Shown piece after piece: positions 20,386-31,537 of a DNA stretch of 64,000 nucleotides. The position numbers were made by a program, and so were the translations under genes. The stretch comes from Rhizopus sp. PT2906 (taxonomy: Eukaryota; Mucoromycota; Mucoromycetes; Mucorales; Rhizopodaceae), in contig JAMYHX010000086.1 in NCBI GenBank assembly GCA_025529335.1, positions 1 to 64,000 of the forward strand, read 5' to 3'. The first letter of the stretch is position 1. Every line of letters begins with the position of its first letter. A model generated the notes under the pieces. The model had not been told where the DNA came from. It ran no database searches and saw only the letters and a program-made list of their open reading frames with translations.

Positions 20386-23300
20386 TTAATCCGTTCCTCT
20401 TAATCCTTTTCTAATGGCAAGCACAGAGTCCTAATAAAAATGTGTTACTTTCTTTCGCAGGTCCCGTCAAAGACATAATACTTACGACAATAACAGCATC
20501 AACGCCGTAGCACTTTTGAGCAATCGCATTTTCTACTTCATTATTGAGAACACCATATGTAAACAAAAGTAGACCTGTTTCTTTGATCACTTGAACCATC
20601 TTGGGCGCTTCCAGAATAGGTTGACTTGCAGCCACAATGCCCAAAAGGTCTGCTTGTTTGGCAAATCGTACAGCTTCCTGTAGCGAGTTACAACGAACGT
20701 CAGCCATTGGTAGAGTGCCTGCATCTGTTAAGAAGAAAACAGGATAGTTGGGCTGCTTCAGGTTCAACGCAAGGCAAATTTCAGGGTGGAAAGAGGAAAA
20801 GATGATATGGCGATCCTCCTCCACGTTATCATAGACGCACTCAAGAATGGTGTCGACGTATACATTGATTTCCTGGAATTGGTTCAACTCGTCTTGCTCG
20901 GCTTCATCCACCATGGGGTATTTGACTTCAATGTTGAAGCCTGCTGATTTGGGAACGCTTCTCAGTGTCTCGGCAAGGGTGGTAAAGGGTGCTTGAATCG
21001 TCTCTGGGCCGTTACCCTTCACTTTACCAGACTTTGAAAAGCGCGTTTGATCAATAGGGCTGTGTCGTTTAGGACTGCTTGTGTTGGAACTCGTTCCTGT
21101 GAACGAAAAAGATCGGTTGATACGACCCGTATGAGGAATAGAAGAGGAAAAGTCTGCAAAGGCATCCACAGATCCGTTCATACGCTGAGTAGAAATGACT
21201 GTGCCATGAGCGCCTTCTTTGATACCTGTATGATACTCCTTGATCTGGCCGGATCTTCTGAGGTTTAGGAATTGCTCTAAGGTGATGGAGTTTAAAGGGA
21301 TATCATAACCTGTCTCTGTTACGGTAAAGTCATGATAGACAACAGGAACCAAATCCTTTGTTAATTGAACATCTATTTTTTATAATGAGTTCATAATATC
21401 CTTTCATGAAATTCGTTAAAGCTTACCAAATTCAACATATTCTGCACCAAGTGAGGCAGCTGTCACAAACGCGAGTACTGTGTTTTCACCTACTTGAAGT
21501 CGTGATCCCTTTCGGTTCATTCCGGAACCACGATGTCCGATGACTTGAGTATCTACCGACTTGTAGTAAGTGTAGCGATCACCAATGCGCATGTTCTTGT
21601 GTTTAAATGGTGTAATAACAAAATACTCGAATCCCAGCGTACCAACGTACTCAAGGTCTTTGGCTTGTACCAAAGGCACTGTCAGACGGCCACGCAATGA
21701 ACCCCTTTCGGTCTGATTTTGAAAACCTTTGGAGTTATTGAAGATAAAGTCTGCTGCAAGAACGGAGGTTCCGCGAGCCAAGATACTGTTATTACGTGAC
21801 GAGCTAAAGGTATCGATGAGGTCAAATCGCAGGATGACCTCTTCCGGTCTGGCAGCAAAGAGGACTATAGGTTCTGGCCAGTGACTGTGGAAATCACCCA
21901 TGGGTAAGTCAATGATGGGAAATTCACCAGAAGCGTTTGTAGCAGAGACAGACAGAGACAGTCTTCGGTGCTGGTCTTCACCAAGGAATGATTTGCTCAG
22001 TTCAATAAACTTACTACAAAGTGGGTTGCGCACGTCGTTGGATCCCAAGGTGATGATAATCATGCATTGGTCCGTGAGATACTTGTGGCCATACACACGA
22101 CTTGCTCTGGCTACAGCCTTGGATGTCCTTCTTGGAGGACTATTCTCGCCTGAAAGACGCGCGTTGACAGTAGGTTTCACGTAGCGCGTTGGATTCGCCG
22201 GTTTGGTTAGTTTTCCAATGTCCAAGAATCCACGAAAGACGGCGTGATCAGAAGCGGTCCATTCGTTATTATCGATTATTTCTTTATCTGCATTTGCTGT
22301 AAGCAGTATCTCTGTAATATCCCTGTGACCTTCGATAGCTGCTACCATCAAAGGAGTCCAACCATTGATCTTTTCAGGCAAGTTGACATTGACACAACCT
22401 TGATCGATCAAGACCTTGACGCCTTCAACAAAGTGACTTCGAATAGCAAACAATAAGGGTGTTTCTCCATCCTCATCAGCTAAATCGGATGAAGCGCCTT
22501 TGCTGATCAAAAGCTTGAGTAAATCGAGATTACCAAGCTTGCATGCAAGAGCAACAGAAGAAGGATGGTGTAACGAGCGAGCAAAGTCAGGCAGGAATTC
22601 ATTTTGCTCGTCAGTTTCGATGGGAGGTGATTTTTGTCCAGAGGCAATCAGTTCATCAATGTCTGTGATGTGGCCTACTTCAAGCATTTCCTTTACAGCC
22701 TCTGTACTTCCGTGTAGAATGCCGTAAAACAAGGGAGTGAAACCTTCACGGTCCTGCCAGGTTTGATCGGCAAATCCAGCGTTGATAGTATAATGTCCAT
22801 GCTTGATCGCGTGGTTAAGAAGCATGTTCACAAGCTGAGCATGATTTGATTCTGCAGCATAATGCAGAGGACGTCTACCGGCAAAGTCCTTTTGCATGGA
22901 TAGTTCTGGTTCTAAAGAAAGTAAAGATTCAACAATACCAAGTGATGAAGATGACCTGATGCAGACACGGTGTAATAAGTTGCGCTCATTCAAGTCCTTG
23001 TAGTTCAACAGGTCGAGGCCAAGTTTTGTTTTCAAAAATTCGAGACATTGGATCGATTGGTGTTCCACGGCAAGGTCTAATAATGTTTCATCAATCTGTT
23101 TGTATAACAAAGGATGTTACTGAAAAAGAACATTTATTTTCAGTCTCGGCTTACCTTTGTTCCTTCCTTTAACAACTTTTGTAGGTCAGAAACGTTGTCA
23201 TTTTGAATAGTCAATGCAATATCTTCATTATTTGCTTTAAAACGAGCCAGCTTGAGGGTTGAAGTCGTGCTAGCAGAGGGTTGTTCGAGACAGGAGAGAT

Positions 23301-23902
23301 TATTGATCCAATCATTCAACTTTTCGATACCATCCTTCAAATGAACAGGCGTTGCGAATGGAAGGACGGCAACTTTTGTTTCCCAGTAGATTGCTTGTGT
23401 TTCCAAACCTAGTTTTTTGTCCAATCTATTTGCGTCGTGAGTGTTTGCTGACGCGTCACGTGGTATAAATGTTGATAGTTACTTTTTAAGTATTTTCCTG
23501 AATCCTTTCGAGTTCATCTCTGCAAACCACAACAGTTTGTTCATCTGTGAACGTGTTTCCTTCAAGGCTCTAGAAAGCTCATCTGATTCATCTTTTCTAT
23601 GTTTATCGTACTTTTCATCAAGAATCCAAAGGCGGCGATCAATTAGGTTTTGCTTATAAACATAGAATGTGTTGACCTTTTCTAGTTCTCTGTCCAGTTT
23701 GAAGAATACGGCTATAGTTGTGTGTGTTATATCCTCAGATTAGTCAATAGCCTTTATTAGGATATTAACCTGTAATGGATTCTTCTGGAGGAGGTAGTTG
23801 GCTTGATGCAGCCTTGATCTCTTTCTTTAATGTTTTATAAGAAATATAATTCCTTGACCATTCAGGAATTTGGTTATTCAACAGCGTCTTTCCAAACTTC
23901 AT
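20386..23902 (-). CDS. GDE1: SPX-ankyrin-GDPD glycerophosphodiesterase (Gde1-like)
   Basis: Exons 23902-23770, 23711-23483, 23425-23155, 23095-21427, 21372-20486 and 20430-20386; 1077 residues. The protein splits glycerophosphocholine to choline and glycerol-3-phosphate; the SPX domain senses inositol pyrophosphate/phosphate status. The N-terminus starts MKFGKTL, the SPX hallmark. Ankyrin repeats follow (residues about 215-520; GRRPLHYAAESNH, NGWTPLMVAAIEGH), then a beta-rich middle region. The GDPD domain has HRGSG, ENTVLAF and AEYVEFDVQLTKD, and VVYHDF carries the catalytic His-Asp. The Glu-Phe-Asp metal motif is split by intron 4. The length matches yeast Gde1 (about 1200) with a somewhat shorter middle. 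A Pho81-like regulatory role is less likely because the GDPD catalytic residues are intact. Confidence 0.93.
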
Positions 23903-24782
23903 CTTTGTGCCTTTGAAAGTAAAAAGAAAAGAGAGAAAGAAAGTATTAAAATGTTGATTTATAAAAAGGAGGTCAAAAATGACATTTACTCCGTCTCACA
24001 TGGCCGTAATAATTGGTTCATTTTTACATAAGAATCTAAAATTTGATGTCCATTCAAGCCTTACACATGTACCGCAAACCTCTGTTCAATTAACCCCGCA
24101 AAAAGAGAGGTTGTGGGAGCTGGTAAATTTTATTTAAAAAACGTCACAAATAAGCAGGAGGTTAAAAACTGTAAATACCGACCAAGGCACTAGTTGGCAC
24201 ACTAATATATGATTTGTTGTAACTTATGAACAGGTCTACTAGCCTGATACGCCAAGAGAAACCGCATCAATGGATTGTTTTTTTTTTAATTTGTCAATCT
24301 GCACTTTTACGTTTTTGCGATGGTCATAAATGTTGCATCTGTTTGCATTTGTCTTATGATTGGGGGCAGCAGCACCAAGACAATAATGACAGTGGATGCC
24401 TGCCAAAGAGGGTCATTGATTATTGCATCACACTTTTTTCGTCTAAATGGGATGCTTGGTATGGTCAATACATTTGAAATTTGAACTTCAAGGGCTATTA
24501 CGCTTTTGCATACAGATACTGTTTTCATGTCTACGAGAGCAAGTCTCATTTGATCAGGATTTATTGTTGATTCATACAAGCAATACAAGAAAAAGACGTT
24601 TACACTTAATGTGGCATCGACTTGCGTCAAGTGCAATTGTCCACTCTTCAAAAAGCACACAAGCACAAGTGTCAGAATAACGGGCCTAATTTCATCCAAT
24701 CAAGTCATCCGAAAGTCCCCGCCTTTTTTAAAACTTTTTTTTCTTTTTGGGACAGCTCTGCCCCTTCCATTTTATTTACAAA
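23903..24782. other. Divergent intergenic region between GDE1 and ferredoxin genes
   Basis: No supported gene. A minus frame (24307-24699) looks hydrophobic but has no ATG at its head and no domain, and plus frames are short. The stretch just before 24783 is T-rich and likely promoter/5' UTR of the ferredoxin gene. Confidence 0.5.
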
Positions 24783-25511
24783 ATGTCTTTACTGCGTTTA
24801 TTTACAAGCAAGGTTATTTATAAACCTTCTATTATTAATTCAGTTAGACCTTTCTCTTCTGCAAAAGGTATGATATTCAGTAAACATAGCAGCCAAGTAT
24901 AAACATAGTGTAGCATTATGGCACGGCAAAGAAGGAATTGCTAGAGGTGAAGGGTAATGTCACATAGTTCTAGTCTGAAAGTAGTAAAGCTGACAACCTA
25001 TGAATAGTCCATATACCGTACATTTTATAACACCAGAAGGAGAAAAGATTGATGTTAAAGCAACAGAAGGAGATACAATGCTTGATCTTGCACAAAGATA
25101 TGATATTGAACTTGAATGTAAATGATTTATATAAAGAAGACTGTAGAATGCTTACATTGTATATGTTTATAATTAGGTGCTTGTGAAGGATCACTGGCAT
25201 GCTCTACCTGTCATGTTATTTGCGAACCAGAATATTATGACAAGATGGAAGAACCTACGGATGAGGAGAATGATATGCTGGATTTAGCATTTGGATTAAC
25301 AGAGACGTAAATACAAAGAGAAAAAGAGAAAAAGAGATTGGTATTCATTCTTAATAGATCTCGTTTGGGTTGTCAAATACAAATGTGTAAAGAGTTAGAT
25401 GGCTTAACTGTGACTATTCCTTCAGCAACTAGAAATATGAGAGTGGATGGTACATCTTATATAAGCACTGATTCACATACAAGAGACTCATCTTTATCTC
25501 ATAGGATCTAA
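24783..25511 (+). CDS. YAH1: Mitochondrial [2Fe-2S] ferredoxin (adrenodoxin type)
   Basis: Exons 24783-24867, 24914-24953, 25008-25117, 25177-25306 and 25358-25511; 172 residues, about the size of yeast Yah1. It donates electrons to mitochondrial Fe-S cluster assembly (and to heme A/ubiquinone synthesis). The first 28 residues form an Arg/Ser-rich presequence (MSLLRLFTSK, RPFSSAK). The core shows VHFITPEGEK, the cluster ligands C-x5-C-x2-C in CEGSLACSTCHVI, the fourth Cys in RLGCQIQ, and the reductase-binding EEPTDEENDMLD. The second exon is only 40 nt (encoding LWHGKEGIARGEG); without it the frame breaks. The C-terminus runs about 20 residues past the usual RNMRVDG end. Confidence 0.93.
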
Positions 25512-25824
25512 GCCAGTACATCATTAAAAAGATATAGTATTTATTATAATACATGCAAATGGTTTGCATGATAGAGAGAGAGAATAAAAACAGTCATTAA
25601 TCTCACTTCAGCTTATTGACGTACACTTTATTTACCATAAGCCATTATGTTTACATACACTCTATAGTTGGCTTAAAAAGAAGCAAATCTATCGGTCACA
25701 GAGATTATCATTTCCTTTTATGCTTCTCACTGTTTTAATCGTCCACACCTGAGTTTAAATTATATTACAAACATGTACTTTCTCTTTTTCTTTCTTTTTT
25801 CTCTTTTATTTAAGAAAACCCCCA

Positions 25825-27607
25825 ATGTCTAATTCTTATAGTCTTGCCAATTGTGCAAAAAAGAGAGTATCATACTTTTATGATCGTAATTATTAGCTTT
25901 TTATTCAAAATGAATGACCTTAATAACTTTTCATATCATAGACGATGTGGGTAATTTTAACTATGGACCTGGTAAAGCAGAAAATGTAAAAAAAATTACT
26001 TCAATAGTTGTACTTATACATGCAATAGGACATTACATGAAACCAAAGCGTATGCACATGGTTCACAATATGGTTGTGAATTATGGCCTTTACAAGAAAT
26101 TAGACATTGTTGTAAGATTAAGTTCAATCCAGTGAATTAAAGCAAGAAAAAGAGAAAGAGAGACAGCTTTTAACAGACATCTACTTTACAACATAGAAAC
26201 CAACACGGTGCAGTGCTTTTCAAATGACTCGTTTTCATTCTGATGAATATGTCAACTTTCTGCAAACTGTGACACCCGACAATTTAGAAACTCTTGCTAT
26301 GCAGCATGGTGGTCTTGAGCAAGGCATTGCACGATGTAAGACTTGTTTAAATAACAATAAGATGTATATTTATTATTATTTTTTCTAGTCAATGTTGGTG
26401 AAGATTGTCCAGTATTTGAAGGATTATTTGAATTTTGTTCTATATCAGCAGGCGGATCAATTGGTAAAAAGGAAACAAAATATATAAAATCATCGTTGCT
26501 GATATGTAAAAAAAAAAGGTGCTGCCAATAAGTTATTAAATGGTGAAGCAGACATTGCCATCAACTGGTCTGGAGGACTTCACCATGCAAAAAAGACAGA
26601 AGCCAGTGGTTTCTGTTACGTGAATGATATTGTGCTTGGTATATTAGAGCTATTAAGGTAATATAGTGAAGAATAAGAACAAGAATATAACTAGATACAT
26701 AGATATCATCAACGAGTGCTGTATGTGGACATTGATGTTCACCATGGTGATGGTGTTGAAGAAGCATTTTATACAACAGATCGTGTCATGACATGTTCTT
26801 TTCATAAATTTGGTGAGTTTTTCCCTGGAACAGGCGATATAAAGGATACAGGATTAGGAAAAGGCAAACGCTATGCAGTAAATGTGCCTTTGAGAGATGG
26901 TATAGACGATGAAACATATAAAAGCGTGTTTCAACCTGTTATTCAGCACATCATGGATTGGTACAGGCCAGGAGCTGTTGTCCTTCAATGCGGTGGTGAT
27001 TCGTTATCAGGTGATCGCTTAGGCTGCTTTAATTTGTCTATGCGTGGTCATGCTTCTTGTGTAGAATTCATCAAATCGTTCAATATACCAATGATGATGG
27101 TTGGTGGTGGTGGATACACAATTCGAAACGTAGCTAGAACTTGGACGTTTGAGACTGGTCTGGCTGTAGGGGAGGATTTAACAGAACAAGAATTACCATA
27201 CAATAACTATTTTGAGTACTATGGACCGGAATTTAAACTAGATGTGCCTGCAAACAACATGACGAACCACAACACACGCGAGTATTTAGACCGTATTATG
27301 TAAGTAGTACGCTTAATTTATACTATACAATGCTCATTCTCTCTCTCTCTCTCTCTTTAGTGCCAGAATTATTGATAATCTTAGAGCACTGCCATTTGCA
27401 CCATCAGTTCAAGCACAAGAAGTACCAAAAGACTTTAATCCAGATGATTATATCGAAGGTGAAGATAGTGAAGCAGAAGAGGCAGACATTAGACGAACAC
27501 GTAAGTTCTTTATTATATACATTAAAGAGATAAAAAAAAAGAAAGAAAGAGATTTACATACAATATATGTAGAACGTCAAAAATTAGAAAGTATGGGTGT
27601 ATTATGA
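25825..27607 (+). CDS. HOS2: Class I histone deacetylase (Hos2/HDAC3-like)
   Basis: Exons 25825-25885, 25942-25971, 26029-26111, 26197-26335, 26389-26463, 26519-26657, 26703-27299, 27361-27500 and 27573-27607; 432 residues, like S. pombe Hos2. It removes acetyl groups from histone lysines in Set3C/N-CoR-type complexes. Signatures in order are DVGNFNYGPGHYMKPKR, MTRFHS, GGLHHAKK (catalytic His pair), VDIDVHHGDG (zinc Asp/His), GEFFPGTGD, CGGDSL and GGGGYTIRN (catalytic Tyr). The HDAC3/Hos2 assignment rests on FNVGEDCPVF and the GEFFPGTGD loop; Rpd3 is the alternative. The gene is intron-dense in its 5' half, with one 30-nt exon. The acidic tail is short. It converges with the cyclin gene, stop codons 29 bp apart. 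Confidence 0.92.
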
Positions 27608-27636
27608 TCTTTGTTTTACAACTATAAATAAAGCAA

Positions 27637-28623
27637 CTATTGACTTTCTGATAGCGATATCCTGTCATGAAATTCTAGAAAGTCTGTAATAAAATCACGA
27701 ACAGCTTGAACAGACATATTTTCTGATGCGCCCCATAAATCTACATATTCATTCATGTTCATGGACATTTCAGTTTGTAAGGTACGAAGAGCAAGGTAAA
27801 GGCATCCAAGCCCAATGACCGGTACAGGATGTGATAAAGCAATCTTGGGTGAGCATAGACTGAAGTTATCACATTAGCTACAATATAAAACAAAAGAAAA
27901 AAAAATTACCTATCCCAAATGTATACCCAAGCTAGTCTGGCTATTGCGCTCATTTCAGGACTCATATCTACAGCAAGTGTCATTCAACTTGGCTAGTTAT
28001 TTCTTTTTCTTCTTCTTTACCTGTTTCCATACGTTTCCAAATTTCCTTTTGCGCTGGTGGATAGTGTTGCTGCTTTCGTGAATATTTCTTTGTTTCATCC
28101 ATCATAAAGTAGCGAATGGATGCTAGTCCTCTTAGTACATTTAGACAATAAGCAAAGGGCAATTCTACTTCTAAATCAAAACCTAGTGCCCGCACTAGCA
28201 ATAATTCTGTTGTCACTAATGAAGCTCTCATTTTGAAATAGCTCTTTTTATACATGAGATATTTGTTTAATTATTTATATTGTTTGCTTTACCTCATCTA
28301 CATCTAGTGTCGATCCATCTGAATGATAGTAGCGATATCCGACATTAACCAAATCTCTTACTTTTCTAGGAACTTCTGTTGCTTTACAAGCGAGTTGAAG
28401 ACAGGTTGTTGCTAGTAGCTATTGAAATAAATCAATAAATTATAAAACATTATGAAAATGTTTTTACTTCTTCATTAGCATTAATTGCATCTTCTGCATT
28501 AATTGAGCCGTCAACGTGAATGACCTTTTCTTTATCTGATATAAACGCTTTAAAACGGTGATAATAGATTATTGCAGTTGCAGTTGTTCTTATTGGCCTT
28601 TTTGTTTTCATTAGCTCTTCCAT
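27637..28623 (-). CDS. Cyclin (cyclin-Q/CCNQ- or transcriptional-cyclin-like)
   Basis: Exons 28623-28468, 28418-28293, 28243-28021, 27967-27910 and 27859-27637; 261 residues. The cyclin box is clear: TATAIIYYHRF, LLATTCLQLACKATEVPRK, VRDLVNVGYRYYH, MRASLVTTELLLVRALGFDL and, in the second fold, HPVPVIGLGCLYLAL. The RDLVNV.YRYY segment is closest to cyclin-Q (FAM58A), the CDK10 partner; cyclins K/T/C are alternatives. The start is uncertain. Upstream, 28730-28644 encodes MANSTLPLMP...QFIRQTSAMLDL, which looks like the helix normally preceding the box, and would need a very short (33-nt) intron to join. All annotated introns are GT-AG and frame-keeping. Confidence 0.8.
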
Positions 28624-28734
28624 GTCGTATACTTATATTATCTTTACCACGCACAGGTCAAGCATAGCACTTGTTTGTCTTATGAACTGTATTGATTTCA
28701 CGTTGGGCATTAGTGGAAGCGTAGAGTTGGCCAT

Positions 28735-29367
28735 ATTTGTACAAGTCGACAAAAGAGAAAGAGAAGGAAGATAGAGAGGCAGATGGATTTCCATCTTTTA
28801 AAATTATTAAAAGTCAGAGCTATCCTTCTTGGGTGAAACCCTGACTGTCAGCCCATATTGCTGTATGCGATAATAAAGAAATATAATATATACAAGACGT
28901 TGCTCTATTCGTATCACTGATATAAAGCAAATGTACATGTATTTATATCCAAAAAGAAAGTAAGTAAATGTATCTTCTTCATGGATTGCTACTCACGATA
29001 TGAAGCGAGAAATTTATACTTTTAAGGATTGCTGCTCATAATAACTCACAAGCTACCTTGATATAATAACACATGTATATAACTGAGCAACAGAAAGCGA
29101 GTCTTCTCTTTATACGCAATACTTGCTTTTTTATATGGTAAAAATAGATTGAAAATGAAAAGATTGATGATCAAAGTCCGTTAACGTTCTGTAACACGAT
29201 TCTCTTCTAAAATTGGAAAACACACGCGACATCATAACATTTTTCCTGAAAGGAGAGGAATACCGGCAGCCGCGGTGTAAGATCCTTATAAAAAAAGAGA
29301 ATTTTTAGGGTTGATGTTTTACATCTTTCTCTCCCTTTTTTTTTTTATTACACTTTGAATATTAAAC
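28735..29367. other. Intergenic region between cyclin and Nudix genes
   Basis: No ORF of note. Two near-copies of GGATTGCT(A/G)CTCA occur about 40 bp apart near 28983 and 29023. A T-rich tract precedes the Nudix start at 29368. I saw no convincing tRNA or snoRNA. Confidence 0.45.
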
Positions 29368-29967
29368 ATGACAGTAGAAACCGCCACTGCAACCATTATT
29401 GACAACCACAATGCTGAACCTGATATGCAAACATTGGTAAAGAAGCCTACGAAAAAACAAATTCGTCAGGTAAGAAAAAGAAAAATAAAGAAAGGGATGT
29501 CCTGAAGCTTATGCTGGAAATTTAGGCTGTAGGAGCTATTGTTATCATGGATAATAAGGTATTGATGCTTTCCAGCCGTAAGAAAGAAGGCGCTTATCGA
29601 TTACCTCGTGGAAGCTGTAAGAAAGATGAGAAGCCCGAAGAAGCCGTTCTTCGTGTTCTTCGAGAAGAAGCAGGTATCGAGGCCGATAAAATTAAACATA
29701 GAGTGGGTACCTACACTGAGGCAAACAAGAAAGGTAAAACTGTGGCCCATCACTGGCTTTATGAAGTGACAGATGTAAAGGTGCTCGAATCTTGGCCAGC
29801 CGAAGATCGTAAGCGTGTTTGGGTAAGTAGTGGAATGAAGAGATAAAGGAAGGAGAAGAGTAGGCTTATATGATTTATAGTTTACAATTGAAGAATCCAT
29901 TGCAGCTTCTGCAGATCGACATATCTCCCGTTTGGCACTTCACAGTTGCTCTTTGTCATCTTCTTAA
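29368..29967 (+). CDS. Nudix hydrolase (diphosphoinositol-polyphosphate phosphohydrolase-like) with altered Nudix box
   Basis: Exons 29368-29469, 29526-29822 and 29881-29967; 161 residues. The family (yeast Ddp1, S. pombe Aps1, human DIPP) hydrolyses inositol pyrophosphates and diadenosine polyphosphates. Seen: VGAIVIMDNKVLMLSSRKK, YRLPRGSCKKDE, and the Nudix box at residues about 62-83 as G-SCKKD-E-KPEEAVL-R-V-L-R-E-E-A-G-I. The consensus has Arg-Glu at the position that reads Arg-Val here; that Glu normally coordinates metal. The later Glu-Glu pair is intact. The downstream WLYEVTDVKVLESWPAEDRKR agrees with the DIPP family. The start is the first ATG, in a good A-rich context. Confidence 0.85.
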
Positions 29968-30287
29968 CTCCCTTCCTCTTTTTTGATACATCATTAGAAA
30001 TATCACTTTTCCCCCCCCCTTCATGTTTCTCTACCTTTCCGCATTTCAATTGTATTTTTTGATGCACTCTTTCAAGTAATTTATTCTGATTAAAATATGT
30101 ATTTGTTCCTAAAAATAGATTTGTTGTTATTTTGCCGTGGCAGCCTTTTTTTTAATGAGCGTTGCTAAGCAACAAATGATTATTCTCCTGAAAAATATAG
30201 TGATGCTTACTTTATTATTTAATGCCATTGATAAAAAAAAATTAAAAAACAGGAATCAATTCGTTTCAAATCAGAGCTTTGTTATTT

Positions 30288-31267
30288 TTACATAATATCC
30301 CAAAGATCTTCAAAAGCACAGCAAACTTTGCCGCAGGCAACAGATGCTGACAATGCATATTGTGAAATACCAATCTTTTCCTGTGCGTATGCATCTGCAA
30401 ATGTATCAGGACCCTTAGCCATTGCGCCTACGGCCACAACAACGGGTTGTCCTTTGGGTAATTGTTTGAAATAATCGTATAGCTTTACTCTAGGCGCATT
30501 ATAAGAAAGTGCTACAAAACCAAGATTAATCGTCACAGGGAATGCTTCCATGTTTGTGTATTCTTACCAAGCACTTTAGAATCTGCTGGAAAATATTGTT
30601 GTACAGGACCAGGGACAATTTCTAGAAGGGTTATATTTCCTTCAACGTCGCCTTTAATGCTTCCTCTTTCTAACAATTGAACTATACATATAAAGGAAAA
30701 GTTTCAGCAAACGGAGGAATAATCTTAATTAAACTTACCCATCAAACCAGAAAAGCGTTTAATTGTCCTTGGTATACGGCACGCTGGATTAATACGAATA
30801 ACGACCCCTTTTGCTGTATGAATATAGACCTACATGAAGGATCAGTATATCATCACTACGTACGCGCATTTTTTTTTTCATACGCGTCATGTGTTGCGAG
30901 TGTTGTATAAAGCCTTACCTCGAGGTGACCGGATTTGTTTAAAGGGCTGTCAAGTAAAGTTAAAAGACACTAACAACACGCATAGTAGTCCTTCACTTTT
31001 AATATCAAGTTCAATACTCTCTTTTTATTTTTAAATTACCTGGTGAACAATATCTGGTCTTGCATCGGCAATATCTCTGCCTAACTTTTTGAGAATAGAT
31101 TGATGCTCATCGCAATTAAGTAATTGCATCTTGGAATCAGAACGAAAAAAGTTTAAACGAGCAGCTTCCAAAGAAGCATTCTCAAGAACAACAACTACTT
31201 TACGACTTCGTTGAACCACTGCTTGATCTTGTGTAGGTGCTTCATGCCATGAAGAGTCTTCTGCCAT
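30288..31267 (-). CDS. EMG1: 18S rRNA (pseudouridine-N1) methyltransferase Emg1/Nep1
   Basis: Exons 31267-31040, 30969-30919, 30829-30739, 30681-30568 and 30511-30288; 235 residues. Emg1 is a SPOUT-class methyltransferase that methylates a pseudouridine in 18S rRNA and is needed for 40S subunit assembly in the nucleolus. Seen: KVVVVLENASLEAA, RPDIVHQCLLTLLDSPLNK, VYIHTAKGVVIRINP, RIPRTIKRFSGLMVQLL, and the C-terminal SAM-binding knot with VVAVGAMAKGPDTF and ISQYALSASVACGKVCCAFE. All are diagnostic of the family. The N-terminus is shorter than in yeast. Four introns of 49-109 nt interrupt it; the second exon is only 51 nt. Known partner genes (UTP7, RPF1) also lie in this window, but not adjacent. 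Confidence 0.95.
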
Positions 31268-31537
31268 TATATTTATTGTAATATTTTAGGTACAAAAGTA
31301 AAAAAACAAAAATCACATAGAAAATAAAAAAGTTCTAGGTCAGATTCTTTTTACTCTCTTTTTTTTTTGGACTTATTCGCAATAGATCAAGATTTTCATT
31401 GAAGCGCTAAACAAATAAAGATGATCTCAGCTCTGTCTTGTTCTAAAGTCAATATACAATGGCTATATTTTATTCTTTATTCTTCTTTTAAATTAAACAA
31501 AACAATCATTTCTTGACTATTTTACATTGTATTTTTC

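Noticed and set aside
24307..24699. 130-codon hydrophobic minus ORF
   Set aside because: Begins with TTG, no recognisable domain and no supporting splice structure; probably chance.
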